NCBI GenBank assembly: GCA_947303945.1
Contig: CAMYZS010000001.1
Coordinates: forward strand, 62,001 to 126,000
Length of the DNA: 64,000 nt
From: an uncultured Candidatus Saccharibacteria bacterium
GTDB taxonomy: Bacteria > Patescibacteriota > Saccharimonadia > Saccharimonadales > Saccharimonadaceae
Direction: 5' to 3'
Below the pieces are notes generated by a model. The model did not search any database. It was not told where the DNA came from and saw only the letters and a list, made by a program, of their open reading frames with translations. This document shows positions 34,121 to 43,004 of this stretch, piece after piece (position 1 is the stretch's first letter; each line of letters starts with the position of its first letter). A program made the position numbers and the translations under genes.

Positions 34121-34679
34121 TAACTCCCTCCGATAATTTAGATTTATATTCCAATCTTACTTTCCATTTTCCAGCACTCAAATCATTCTTTTCAAGCACA
34201 ACCGCTTCGCAAACTGTATTTTTTGCATTTGGTAATACTTGGGTCTTTTTTGTAATTGACGAAGGGCCGTTTGTAAAGATATAAGTACAATTTCCTTCGG
34301 TCTCTACGATATTTGTTATTGTACTACTTATAATAATTTTATTATCGGCTCGATATGGCTCATTTAATACAACATTTGCAACTCTCAACCCATTCTCATT
34401 CTTTTTGACTTCTTTTGATTGTTGCTTTTCTAACTCTTCAGTCTTTGCTTTTGCATCGTTGCCTGGGGTAGTAGTCTTTTCATCAGTTGGCTTTGCGCTT
34501 TGGATTGAATTGTTATCTACGTCTGCTGTATTAATATTAGTCGTATCATCTTCGGTCTCCTGATTGGCGTCTTGGTATAACTTTAATCCAGTCAGGGCAC
34601 CAAAACTTATTACTGCGACTAGTAGTATTAAACTAATTATTCGAAAGATTGTCTTACTTGTTTTTGTTTTTGTTGCCAT
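34092..34679 (-). CDS. Membrane-anchored protein of unknown function
   Basis: A 195-residue protein starting MATKTKTSKTIF at ATG 34679, chosen because AGGAG lies ten bases upstream; an earlier start at 34712 has none. One membrane helix (about 12-32), a Lys/Glu/Asp/Thr-rich disordered linker (about 35-90), then a beta-sandwich-like exterior domain of about 100 residues (NVVLNEPYRADNKIIISSTI, CTYIFTNGPSS, WKVRLEYKS) with two cysteines. It overlaps the transglycosylase-lectin gene by 29 bases, so the two are co-expressed. Function unknown. Confidence 0.7.
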   Translation of the reverse strand: MATKTKTSKTIFRIISLILLVAVISFGALTGLKLYQDANQETEDDTTNINTADVDNNSIQSAKPTDEKTTTPGNDAKAKTEELEKQQSKEVKKNENGLRVANVVLNEPYRADNKIIISSTITNIVETEGNCTYIFTNGPSSITKKTQVLPNAKNTVCEAVVLEKNDLSAGKWKVRLEYKSKLSEGVSETQTFTTE

Positions 34680-34755
34680 CAATATAGCACTCCTAATTAT
34701 ATCTAAGCACAATCTATTGTAGATTACAAGTAGTTTAGCTTCCTAAAAATGTTTA

Positions 34756-34764
34756 TGCTATAAT
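34756..34764 (+). promoter_or_regulatory. Extended -10 of the 1004-aa gene
   Basis: TGC-TATAAT (TATAAT 34759-34764), ten bases before the ATG at 34775, no ribosome binding site. Confidence 0.7.
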
Positions 34765-34774
34765 ATAAATAACT

Positions 34775-37700
34775 ATGGATAAAGGTGGCAATTACGGCAA
34801 CTATATTGGTCACGGTATAGATGAGGAGCAATCTGCACGGCAAGAAATGGCAGCAGATATTGGTAATGGCCTTAAATCAACAATCCGTAATGCCGAAGAT
34901 AATCCTCAAAAGCCACTAGATAAAGGTGCTACTGTTGGTAGAGAGGGAGGAATCTTAAATGCCGGTGAACAGAATCAGCAGTCCGACAAAGATATATCCA
35001 AAGAGGGTGGCTGGATTAATCGCACTGGCGGCCTTGCCTCGGCTGCCTTAAGCGCTACAACTGGTGGTATTCAAGCCCATAAGACACTCCGCAAAATTAG
35101 CGCCAAAACTGGAGTTGAGGTTGCTGGGCCTGTTGCTACTATTATTATTATTCTTGCGATGTGTCTCGGCGGCATTATGGGTGGCGCTAGTCTAATGATG
35201 CCTGTTCTGGTTAGTAATTTACAAAGAAAACTCGACACCCTCGATATTGCTGTCGCTGTTAGGAGCCGTCAAATTATCACTAGTATTATGCTTGGCAAAA
35301 ACACTAAGGGTGGTGTTTGGGGTAATTTCTCTGATCATGTGAAAAAAATGTTTTCCAAAACTGGCATAGAAGTTGAAACTAGTGCAGATGGTAATGATGT
35401 TTTAAAGTATAAAAATGCCACTGGCGATATAGAAACCGTCACGGGTAGTGACTTTAATAATAAGTACGATACAGATAGCGGTTTTCATACTAGTGCCAGT
35501 GACGGCATGGCCTCATATAACAACTCAACTTCTTTTCATCATGACGAAATGGCAAAGAAGGCCGAAGCTCACCTTGGTATTAAAAGTAAGAATACTAATA
35601 GCGACATCGAAGAGTCGGATGACGATGAAATAATGAAAAAAAACTTCGACGAGGATGCTAAAACTGAGCTAGAAGAAGCCACCCCACAAAAAATGAGCGC
35701 CGATGTTGCGGGCGGCGAAAAGGAACAAGAGGAGGTTGACGATGGTCGAGGCGGCAAAGATAAGGTTGAGACGGTTGAGACAAACAAAAATAGCATAGAA
35801 ATCGATGCTAATTCTGATGTTGAAGATGAAGTTTCTAAAATGGTAGAGGCCGAATTGGGTAACGAAAAAAAGATGGAGTTTAATTTTGATATTGTCGGCC
35901 AAGTCGCTAGTGGTATGTGTCAGCTCTACACTACTGCTATGACTATTAATCGTATGATTAAAGCTTATGAGGCGGCTCAGGTCGTCGTTATGGGGATGAA
36001 AATCTTTGAAGCAGTCCAACGTATGCAGGCTGGTGATGGTGGCGCCGATACGATTGTAAATATCGTCGCAAACTACGCTAGCCGCTCCAAGACGACTATA
36101 TTCGAGCTCGAAAAAGGCAAATACACCGAAGTCAATTCCTCTCTACTTGGTAGTACACCAGTTGCTGCATTCTTTGGCGGTACAAAATTAACTAACGAAG
36201 ATACGGTAGTCAAATCGTTTGTCACTAGTCCAAGTCAATTTCGTAAGATTGCTGACTCTTTGGATTCTAGTTCTGGTTATAGAAATTGCGCCGTTACTAA
36301 AGCGGCGGCTGGCTTGATTGATGCAGTTGCCGATATGACTTCCCTTGGAACTACAAAACTAATTGGTTTCTTAACAAATATTGCTATTAGTGTTGCAATT
36401 GGCACTATTGTTAGTTCGGTAGTCTCATTTATGGTGCCAAAAATCGTAAATGCGCTCAAACGAGATTTTTCCGACTTTCTCGAAGGTGCACCTGGTGGTG
36501 GAGTAGTAGCGTGGACGGCCGAAATGGTCATGAAAGGAATTGAAAAAGTCAGAGGTTTTAGCGTCGCTACAGAAGAGACTCATAATACTTATATTAAATA
36601 CTATAACGAAGTGATTGCTGACCGCGCCCGCTATGACCGCGATAACCTTAGCCCGTTCGATACTTCCTCTGAATATACCTTCATGGGGGCTTTGATGAGA
36701 AATCTTATGACGACTAGTGTCTCTGCGAATAATATCATTGGCAATCTCGGCAGAATAACTTCTATTGTCAGTAAATCATTAGTTGCGCTTACTCCAGCAA
36801 GTCATGCTGGTGACGCGATTGATGAAATTGTAACTGTTGGCGATTACCCCGAGATTAATAATTTAGTCGACGACGGCCAAAAACGTATTGCGACTGCCTT
36901 TGGCGAACCATACTATGTACCAGATTTCACTACTATGAATGAAAATGTTGAAGATGTTATGTGGTATTGGGATGCTAAAGGTGCTTTTGAGGAGCCGTAC
37001 GACCCTATAGAAAACCCTAATCCTCCCGTCAAAATGAACGGTACTGGCATCGCATCCGCCAAAAACCCCATTATTTTAGCTATCAAAGAGGGGAAGACTG
37101 CAAATACTGACGCATTATTAGCTAGCTATTCCGATGGCGGTAGCTTAAAAAATGAATTTATTTTAGCGGACAAAGAGACTAACGAGCAGAATACCTTATC
37201 GCGCTGTATTGAGGAAAAAATCGGTCGTGAAGCTGAGTTAGGGCAGCCAGACGCCGCAATTGAGCAAAAATATTCTACGGGTAGTACGGGCTCTTCTTTC
37301 GGGGATGCTGTAATTGGCGCTATTCCAGTCATTGGTGGTTTTATTGATTTTGTTCAGGATATTTCAAAAGTCAGATATCTCGGCCGAATTCTTGGTTTTG
37401 AATATCATACGGATACTGTAGAAAACCACATGTGTGAACGCTGGGCGCTTGATCAAAGTCTAGGCACCGAAATGGGCGCTTATGATAAGAATCAGACTAA
37501 TGCTTATCTCGATAAATATTACGAAAAACATCCATTAGACAACTCTATCATGGGGATTGTTGCACGTCGCAGTGGTCTTACTAAGGATCAGGTCCAGACT
37601 GCGCTTGCTCAGATAAATGCATTACTCTTTGTGGCAGATTATAACCCAACCAACCTTGGCCCCCTAGAACTAATTGAGCCGGAATCAAAAATTACTTTCG

Positions 37701-37789
37701 AGTTCAAAGATGATTATCAGTATTATATTGGAATTATCTATTATCCGATGGTAGTTGAAGTAAAACGTAGTCAAAATATTACCGCCTAA
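34775..37789 (+). CDS. Paralogue of the 938-aa secretion-locus membrane protein
   Basis: A 1004-residue membrane protein. It shares layout and motifs with the protein at 16709: polar N-terminus, one helix (about 118-148), a central helix group (KLIGFLTNIAISVAIGTIVS), the FDTSSEYTFMGALMRNL segment (compare LDISSPNTFLGSIMSKF) and the C-terminal HPLDNSIMGIVARRSGL (compare HPIDNSFKGTLSRISGL). Residues about 255-345 are an extra acidic insertion. It lies alone, 12 kb away from the secretion operon, with its own promoter and terminator. It may be an alternative component of the machine; function unknown. Confidence 0.75.
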   Translation: MDKGGNYGNYIGHGIDEEQSARQEMAADIGNGLKSTIRNAEDNPQKPLDKGATVGREGGILNAGEQNQQSDKDISKEGGWINRTGGLASAALSATTGGIQAHKTLRKISAKTGVEVAGPVATIIIILAMCLGGIMGGASLMMPVLVSNLQRKLDTLDIAVAVRSRQIITSIMLGKNTKGGVWGNFSDHVKKMFSKTGIEVETSADGNDVLKYKNATGDIETVTGSDFNNKYDTDSGFHTSASDGMASYNNSTSFHHDEMAKKAEAHLGIKSKNTNSDIEESDDDEIMKKNFDEDAKTELEEATPQKMSADVAGGEKEQEEVDDGRGGKDKVETVETNKNSIEIDANSDVEDEVSKMVEAELGNEKKMEFNFDIVGQVASGMCQLYTTAMTINRMIKAYEAAQVVVMGMKIFEAVQRMQAGDGGADTIVNIVANYASRSKTTIFELEKGKYTEVNSSLLGSTPVAAFFGGTKLTNEDTVVKSFVTSPSQFRKIADSLDSSSGYRNCAVTKAAAGLIDAVADMTSLGTTKLIGFLTNIAISVAIGTIVSSVVSFMVPKIVNALKRDFSDFLEGAPGGGVVAWTAEMVMKGIEKVRGFSVATEETHNTYIKYYNEVIADRARYDRDNLSPFDTSSEYTFMGALMRNLMTTSVSANNIIGNLGRITSIVSKSLVALTPASHAGDAIDEIVTVGDYPEINNLVDDGQKRIATAFGEPYYVPDFTTMNENVEDVMWYWDAKGAFEEPYDPIENPNPPVKMNGTGIASAKNPIILAIKEGKTANTDALLASYSDGGSLKNEFILADKETNEQNTLSRCIEEKIGREAELGQPDAAIEQKYSTGSTGSSFGDAVIGAIPVIGGFIDFVQDISKVRYLGRILGFEYHTDTVENHMCERWALDQSLGTEMGAYDKNQTNAYLDKYYEKHPLDNSIMGIVARRSGLTKDQVQTALAQINALLFVADYNPTNLGPLELIEPESKITFEFKDDYQYYIGIIYYPMVVEVKRSQNITA

Positions 37790-37821
37790 AAACTCCCGCG
37801 CCTCACAGCGCAGGAGTTTTT
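37789..37821. terminator. Bidirectional terminator
   Basis: AAACTCC and GCGC pair with GCGC and GGAGTTT over a six-base loop with one C/A mismatch, with A and T runs on each side; it serves the 1004-aa gene and the convergent lipoprotein gene. Confidence 0.85.
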
Positions 37822-37824
37822 ACT

Positions 37825-38688
37825 TTAGTTGCAATAATGGTAGCAAACAAAATTCCCATCGAGATTAAGATTCCCGACCGCATCGTACTGCGGATCTCTA
37901 AGTATCTGCTCGAAGCTATAGAGAATGATTGGTGCCATATCTTTGTGGATGAGATAATGATAATCCTCCAATATCGAGTAATAACTCGTGGTATACGGAC
38001 CAGGACAATTGTACATTTTTATTTCCTGGCACCAGAACTCACTAGTTTCATTATCGGGTCTTATAGCTATCTTTACGGTATGATAAAGATGGTTGTTATT
38101 CTTATCTGGGTCGTCGAAAGCTATATCCCCCAATTTATAGAAATAAGCATTATTACCAACCATGTTACCGCCGTATAAATCAAATATCATCTGTCCAATA
38201 TCAAAATTAAGATATTGTGGGTACTTCTCATTAGGTCTCAGCCACTGGTTGATATCATGCTCAGTGTAGAACCTTGCACCACCAACCTCGTGGAGATACC
38301 CGTTATGAACCCCTGGATTCTCGACGAATTCATCGACATCTGATTCGTCGACTCCATCTGTCTGCTCGACTTCGTCGGCCTCAGATTCGGCGGCTTCCGC
38401 CGTCGTTTCCGTCTCTGTGCCCCAGTCAACATCCTGGTCAATGCCTACTTCCGGCAGACCATCGTGGTCCCCAGCCAAATCATCACCTTCGTTATTATTG
38501 TCCTGTACAACCCCTGCGTTGGACATGACAACGTCATCGGCGATACTCGGCTGTGATTCTGTCATTGAGGAGCTTTCCTCGATGGCGCCACTGTTGGCTC
38601 CTCCGCATGCGGAAAGACAGCACGCGGAAAGACATAAACTAATAACCATTATTATTGCAAAGATCTTTGTTTTTTTCATTTTTTTCAC
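37825..38688 (-). CDS. Secreted lipoprotein of unknown function
   Basis: A 287-residue lipoprotein: lysine-rich start (KKMKKTK), hydrophobic core and lipobox LSACGG near residue 28, preceded by a second LSAC. Residues about 30-130 are very acidic and disordered; residues 130-287 form a folded domain (ARFYTEHDINQWL, FDIGQMIFDLYGG, CYHYCN at the end) that I do not recognise. It has a strong AAGGGGG ribosome binding site and a consensus -35/-10 promoter, unlike the leaderless style around it, and a higher G/C content in the acidic part. This suggests transfer from a Firmicutes-like donor (inference). Confidence 0.75.
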   Translation of the reverse strand: MKKMKKTKIFAIIMVISLCLSACCLSACGGANSGAIEESSSMTESQPSIADDVVMSNAGVVQDNNNEGDDLAGDHDGLPEVGIDQDVDWGTETETTAEAAESEADEVEQTDGVDESDVDEFVENPGVHNGYLHEVGGARFYTEHDINQWLRPNEKYPQYLNFDIGQMIFDLYGGNMVGNNAYFYKLGDIAFDDPDKNNNHLYHTVKIAIRPDNETSEFWCQEIKMYNCPGPYTTSYYSILEDYHYLIHKDMAPIILYSFEQILRDPQYDAVGNLNLDGNFVCYHYCN

Positions 38689-38735
38689 CCCCTTTTTTCT
38701 TTTATTTTCTAAAAATGAAAAAACAAACTACTTCC

Positions 38736-38764
38736 AGTATATACCACTTTACTTATTTTGTCAA
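38736..38764 (-). promoter_or_regulatory. Consensus promoter of the lipoprotein gene
   Basis: On the minus strand TTGACA (38764-38759), 17 bases, TATACT (38741-38736). It overlaps the promoter of the divergent dus gene. Confidence 0.85.
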
Positions 38765-38775
38765 TGTGGCATAAT
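38748..38775 (+). promoter_or_regulatory. Leaderless promoter of dus
   Basis: TTTACT at 38748-38753 and TGG-CATAAT with the hexamer at 38770-38775, seven bases before the ATG at 38783. It occupies the same bases as the opposite lipoprotein promoter, so the two should exclude each other. Confidence 0.65.
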
Positions 38776-38782
38776 ATAATAC

Positions 38783-39715
38783 ATGAATTTTTGGAAACGG
38801 TTTAGTCCTGGCTTTACGATTCTAGCCCCTATGGAGGGAGTTACGGATATTGCTTTCCGTCAAGTTGTAGCAAAAGCTGCTCGCCCAGATATTTTTTATA
38901 CCGAATTTACAAACGTTAATAGTTATACTAGCGAGAAAGGTCGCCACAATGCCCTCGAACGCTTCAAAATTGAGGAAACAGAGCGTCCTATTATCCCCCA
39001 AATATGGGGAACTAAACCAGATATGTTTCTCGAGACGGCGCAAGCTCTAAGGCGAATGGGTTTTTCGGCCGTAGATATTAATATGGGTTGCCCAGATCGC
39101 CACGTTGTGGCAACTGGTGGTGGCTCAGGGCTAATTCGAACACCCACTCTTGCAAAAGAGATAATTCGCACCACTAAGCTTGCTGGACTTCCAGTTTCAG
39201 TTAAGACGCGGCTTGGTTATACGCGTCTTGATGAATGGTATGACTGGCTAACAAATATTCTCCAAGAATCGCCCGCCGCCTTAACTGTTCATTTGCGTAC
39301 TAAAAAAGAAATGTCTAAAGTGGCCGCCCACTACGAATTAATCCCAGATATTATTGAGCTCAAAAATCAAATCTCACCAGAGACGACCTTAATAATTAAT
39401 GGCGATATCGAAAAACCGTCTGACGCTCAAGAATATCTCGAAATGGGTGTAGATGGTATTATGATTGGTAGGGGTGTTTTTCATAATCCTTTCTGTTTTG
39501 AGAAAAACCCACGCAAACATAGTAGGGAAGAACTTATCGACTTAATGTCTTATCATCTAGATCTTTATGAAAAATATCATTTATCCCCATATGATCCACT
39601 CAAACATTTCTATAAAATATATATTAATAATTTTCCAGGAGCATCTGAAATACGTGATCACCTAATGCAAACAAAGAGCATCTCGGAGGCTCGCGAGATA
39701 ATTAATAAACTATGA
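38783..39715 (+). CDS. dus: tRNA-dihydrouridine synthase
   Basis: A 310-residue FMN-dependent Dus that reduces uridines in tRNA D-loops. It is a TIM barrel with APMEGVTDIAFRQ near the N-terminus, the catalytic-region motif INMGCPDRHVVATGGGSG (about 92-109), VSVKTRLGY, the LTVHLRTK strand and GDIEKPSDAQEYLEMG with VDGIMIGRG for phosphate binding. The cysteine of NMGCP is kept. It ends in an overlap (ATGA) with the hydrolase gene, and its stop is TGA. Confidence 0.93.
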   Translation: MNFWKRFSPGFTILAPMEGVTDIAFRQVVAKAARPDIFYTEFTNVNSYTSEKGRHNALERFKIEETERPIIPQIWGTKPDMFLETAQALRRMGFSAVDINMGCPDRHVVATGGGSGLIRTPTLAKEIIRTTKLAGLPVSVKTRLGYTRLDEWYDWLTNILQESPAALTVHLRTKKEMSKVAAHYELIPDIIELKNQISPETTLIINGDIEKPSDAQEYLEMGVDGIMIGRGVFHNPFCFEKNPRKHSREELIDLMSYHLDLYEKYHLSPYDPLKHFYKIYINNFPGASEIRDHLMQTKSISEAREIINKL

Positions 39716-40461
39716 AAACGATTATTCTAATTCATGGGCTCCGCGGTACCCATCATGGCTTGCTTGATATAGCTAATCATTTGTCGCAAAAGTACAAAGT
39801 TATTACTCCAGATTTGCCCGGTTCAGGCGTGCGCGTAGAATTATCCAATAAAACTATGGACGGATATGTCGAATGGCTCCACTCCTACATAAAAGGCCTT
39901 AAACTAAAACAAAAACCATATATTATTGGGCATTCTATGGGCTCAATTATCGTTTCACATTATCTCGAAAAATACCCCAACGACGTCCAATCGAAAGTTA
40001 TACTGATGTCACCCATTTTTCGCAGTAAAATCAGCCAAGGAGTAAGCGATATTGCCTTTGTACTCGCAGACGGCTTCCTTCACTTACTACCGAAGACTCC
40101 TCGTCGAAATTTTTTGGCTAGCAAAGCAGTCTCCTTTTGTATCTCTCACTTCCTAACCTGCGATAAGACTATGCAAAAACAAATCGACCAACTCCATTAT
40201 CGCTATGGCGGCCGTTTTTCTTCAGCTGATTCATTGATTGCTGACATGAAAATTTCTATGCAACAACAAACTATCATTCCATCGCGAAAACAGGTCTGTC
40301 TCATTATAGGCGAGAAAGATAAGCTAACTTCTCTCAAGCTAGCCAAGAGAACTGCCGAAAAGCATCATATTAAAATTGACACTATCCCAAACTCTGGCCA
40401 TCTCATTAATTACGAGCGCCCAACCAAAGTTGCTGAGTTAATTGTTCGTGCGATTATCTAA
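39712..40461 (+). CDS. Alpha/beta hydrolase
   Basis: A 249-residue alpha/beta hydrolase: oxyanion region ILIHGLRGTHHG, nucleophile elbow GHSMGS (Ser near residue 76), acid in GEKDKLTS and His in NSGHLINYERP near the end. The substrate cannot be told; esterases and peptidases share this pattern. Translation is coupled to dus. The last 24 bases overlap the convergent glycosyltransferase gene. Confidence 0.9.
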   Translation: MKTIILIHGLRGTHHGLLDIANHLSQKYKVITPDLPGSGVRVELSNKTMDGYVEWLHSYIKGLKLKQKPYIIGHSMGSIIVSHYLEKYPNDVQSKVILMSPIFRSKISQGVSDIAFVLADGFLHLLPKTPRRNFLASKAVSFCISHFLTCDKTMQKQIDQLHYRYGGRFSSADSLIADMKISMQQQTIIPSRKQVCLIIGEKDKLTSLKLAKRTAEKHHIKIDTIPNSGHLINYERPTKVAELIVRAII

Positions 40462-41703
40462 AACAGTATTGTAAATATTCTCTATCTGTGTGAGTGTATG
40501 GCTAATGTCGTGTTTTCGGATGCGCCGCGCCGCATCTTCTGATAATTTCTCGCGTATATTACTATCAGATAGAATGCGCACTATACCGCGCGCGATACTA
40601 CTCTTATCGTCTGGATTGTAAATATATCCGTTTTTACCATGCTTCACAAGTTCTGGAATTGCGCCAGCTCTTACTGCTACCACCGGCAGACCAGAGGCCA
40701 TCGCTTCCATCACGACAATGCTTTGTGTTTCAGTTTTTGATGTAATTGCAAAGACCGAGGCGGTACGGTATATCTGCGGTAAATCATCGCCCACAATCCG
40801 CCCCGTATATATCACATGGTCGGAAATACTCTCTTCTTTGGCGATTTCTTCCAATTTTCTCCTTGCTGTGCCGTCGCCTACAATCACTAAGTGCGCATTT
40901 GGTACTTTTTGTAATACGTCCGCAAAGGCATATATTAATACATCTAAGCTTTTCTCTGGATCTACGCGTCCGACATAGAGTACGATTGGCGCCTTTTGAG
41001 GAATATTATACTTCTCATAAATATCCGCATTGGCGCGCCCTTTCGCGAAACGCGACAAATCAATACCGTTACTAATTGCTACTACTGGCACCTTAAAAAA
41101 GCGTCGATTTTTTGGTAATAAGTCAGTAATAGCCTGCTCGGTCGGCATGGTTGCGTATTCGCTCCTGCGCAAAAAGCTCGAAAAATATGCATTCATAGCG
41201 GCGTTAATTGGCTTTTTTGCAAGCTCTGGCAGTTTTACTTGTTGCGTCAGATTGTCTGGGTAAGCGTGACCAGTTGAAACGATTGGAATATTACGCTTCT
41301 TTGCGTAACGAAAAACTGCCAACGCAAGCGGCCCTGGAGTCTGATTGTGAATGATATCTGGTTGAAAATCATCAAGTACATGTTTGATGTCTGAATAGGG
41401 ATTATAGCTTACGTGTAGGCCATTTTTATAAATAAGTTGTGGCACTTTTACGCCCAACGCCTTTCTATCTTCTGGAACTTTTTCAATTTGATCAGGATAA
41501 AGATACATCCGTCTTGATTTTAAGCGCACGACCGTATATCCATATTCCTCATCTTTTTCTATTCCAAATTTTCCCGTCAGGCTTGGCGCCAAAACCATTA
41601 CTTGGTGTCCACGTTTTTTTAGACCCGCTGCCAAATTTCGCGAAAAGACTGCCACCCCATTTATCATTGGATAATATATATCCGTAGATATAACTATTTT
41701 CAT
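40438..41703 (-). CDS. Glycosyltransferase family 4
   Basis: A 421-residue GT-B enzyme. The N-terminal domain has the glycine-rich MKIVISTDIYYPMINGVAVFS start; the C-terminal domain has VLYVGRVDPEKSLDVLIYAF, LVIVGDGTARRKLEE and the E-x7-E motif region SIVVMEAMASGLPVVA (about 330-345). It resembles enzymes making glycolipids such as monoglucosyl- or mannosyl-lipids. It is divergent from the GT32-like gene, only 16 bases away, with overlapping -10 boxes. Confidence 0.9.
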   Translation of the reverse strand: MKIVISTDIYYPMINGVAVFSRNLAAGLKKRGHQVMVLAPSLTGKFGIEKDEEYGYTVVRLKSRRMYLYPDQIEKVPEDRKALGVKVPQLIYKNGLHVSYNPYSDIKHVLDDFQPDIIHNQTPGPLALAVFRYAKKRNIPIVSTGHAYPDNLTQQVKLPELAKKPINAAMNAYFSSFLRRSEYATMPTEQAITDLLPKNRRFFKVPVVAISNGIDLSRFAKGRANADIYEKYNIPQKAPIVLYVGRVDPEKSLDVLIYAFADVLQKVPNAHLVIVGDGTARRKLEEIAKEESISDHVIYTGRIVGDDLPQIYRTASVFAITSKTETQSIVVMEAMASGLPVVAVRAGAIPELVKHGKNGYIYNPDDKSSIARGIVRILSDSNIREKLSEDAARRIRKHDISHTLTQIENIYNTVLDNRTNN

Positions 41704-41722
41704 GATATGATTTTATCATATG
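41701..41722. promoter_or_regulatory. Overlapping divergent leaderless promoters
   Basis: The 16 bases between two divergent start codons hold TGA-TATGAT for the plus gene (hexamer 41706-41711, eight bases before ATG 41720) and, on the other strand, TGA-TAAAAT for the minus gene (hexamer 41715-41710, six bases before ATG 41703). The two hexamers share two bases, so only one polymerase can bind at a time. Confidence 0.75.
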
Positions 41723-42478
41723 GCAATCCCGAAAAAGATCCACTACGTCTGGGTTGGTGCGGCGCCAATCCCAAAACAAGACAAAAAATATATTGGACAT
41801 TGGCAAGAATTACATCCAGATTTTGAAATAAAGCAGTGGACTGAAAAAGATATTGATTTAAAAAAATACCCACTCGTTAAAAAAGCTATTGCCGAAAAAC
41901 GTTGGGCGCTCGCCTCTGATATTATTCGTATGTATGCTATTTATCACGAAGGTGGTTTTTATTTTGATACCGATGTTGAATTAATAAAACCTCTCGATGA
42001 TTTATTGCAGTATGATGGTTTTGCTAGTTGGGAGTCTAAATATTGGTTTACTACCTCTGGCTTTGGTGCTAAAAAGCATTCGCCGTGGATTAAGATGATT
42101 TTAGATCAATATGAGGGTTTATTGCCAAAAAAAATCACAAATGGCACATTTATGAATACCGTACATAGCCCGTCTGTCTATGCAGAAAAAATCTACAACC
42201 TCAAACTTGACGGAAAGACACGTGTCTATGATGGAAAATTTGCTGTATTTGCACCAGAATTCTTCAACCCCAAACATTACGCTACTGGTGAAATGCGCAA
42301 GACGAATAATACTCGCGCTATTCATCATTACGCTTCAACTTGGCATTCTAAATTTGAAAAATTCGCCCAGAACTTTACTGCATTTTTAGTAAAACTAATT
42401 GGCCCAAAAATCTACAGCTTCTTTGAATACTGCTATCATAAGATTCTCACGCGTAAGATTCGTCGCCAACTTAGATAA
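41720..42478 (+). CDS. GT32-like (DXD) glycosyltransferase
   Basis: A 252-residue enzyme of the capsular/OCH1-like sugar-transferase group: IPKKIHYVWVG at the start, KRWALASDIIRMYAIYHEGGF, and the metal-binding YFDTDVELIKP (DxD near residue 88). It ends with a basic tail (TRKIRRQLR) that may touch the membrane. It probably adds a sugar to a surface glycan. Nearby GT4 and the later polysaccharide locus fit this. Confidence 0.9.
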   Translation: MAIPKKIHYVWVGAAPIPKQDKKYIGHWQELHPDFEIKQWTEKDIDLKKYPLVKKAIAEKRWALASDIIRMYAIYHEGGFYFDTDVELIKPLDDLLQYDGFASWESKYWFTTSGFGAKKHSPWIKMILDQYEGLLPKKITNGTFMNTVHSPSVYAEKIYNLKLDGKTRVYDGKFAVFAPEFFNPKHYATGEMRKTNNTRAIHHYASTWHSKFEKFAQNFTAFLVKLIGPKIYSFFEYCYHKILTRKIRRQLR

Positions 42479-42479
42479 G

Positions 42480-42488
42480 TGTTAAAAT
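42480..42488 (+). promoter_or_regulatory. Extended -10 of smpB
   Basis: TGT-TAAAAT with the hexamer at 42483-42488, six bases before ATG 42495; GATAAGTGTTAAAAT is also present upstream of the HD-domain gene at 51836. Confidence 0.72.
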
Positions 42489-42494
42489 ATAATT

Positions 42495-42911
42495 ATGAAA
42501 AAAGTCAAAAAACCAACCGCAGTTATTAATCGTCGTGCGCACTATGATTACAACTTGTCCGACAAAATCGAGACTGGCATGGTTTTGACTGGCGCACAAG
42601 TGCGCCTCATTCGTGATCGCCACGCTCAGCTAAAGGGCACCTATGTTACAATTCGCAATCACGAGCTATGGCTTCTAAACCTCACGCTTGGCTCTGAGAC
42701 TTCAGAGAATATTAAACTACTTGCCACCAAGAGACAAATTACTGCTCTCGAGCGCGCTAAGGTCGAAGGTTCAACGATTGTCCCAGTTGAACTCCATCCT
42801 TTTAAGCGTCATATTAAGCTCACGATTGCCGTAGGGCAGGGCAAAAAGAAATATGATAAACGTCAAACTATTAAAACGCGCGACCTAGATCGCGAACGCT
42901 CTCGCTATTAA
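42495..42911 (+). CDS. smpB: SsrA-binding protein SmpB
   Basis: A 138-residue SmpB, partner of tmRNA in rescuing stalled ribosomes. Family motifs are INRRAHYDYNL, IETGMVLTGAQVRLIRD, VTIRNHELWLLN, LHPFKRHIKLTIAVGQGKKKYDKR and the TIKTRDLDRERSRY tail. No tmRNA gene was found nearby. The last 14 bases plus three downstream (42898-42914) are repeated exactly at 43762-43778, bracketing the next gene. Confidence 0.93.
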   Translation: MKKVKKPTAVINRRAHYDYNLSDKIETGMVLTGAQVRLIRDRHAQLKGTYVTIRNHELWLLNLTLGSETSENIKLLATKRQITALERAKVEGSTIVPVELHPFKRHIKLTIAVGQGKKKYDKRQTIKTRDLDRERSRY

Positions 42912-42914
42912 CCT
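42898..42914 (+). repeat. 17-bp direct repeat, copy 1 (smpB 3' end)
   Basis: GCTCTCGCTATTAACCT, covering the last SmpB codons and stop. The identical 17 bases recur at 43762-43778, 864 bases away, enclosing one gene with its own promoter and terminator. This is what an integration into the smpB 3' end would leave. Confidence 0.85.
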
Positions 42915-42916
42915 AT

Positions 42917-42945
42917 TTGACGCATGTAGATAACTATGATTTAAT
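42917..42945 (+). promoter_or_regulatory. Promoter inside the repeat-bounded cassette
   Basis: TTGACG (42917-42922), 17 bases, TTTAAT (42940-42945), starting three bases after repeat copy 1. Leader of about 50 bases with a GGGGAGGTG ribosome binding site. Confidence 0.65.
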
Positions 42946-43004
42946 AATGACTATTCAGGTAGCTATTTAAAAATAGATTCTCATTACGATTGGGGAGGTG
43001 TTAG

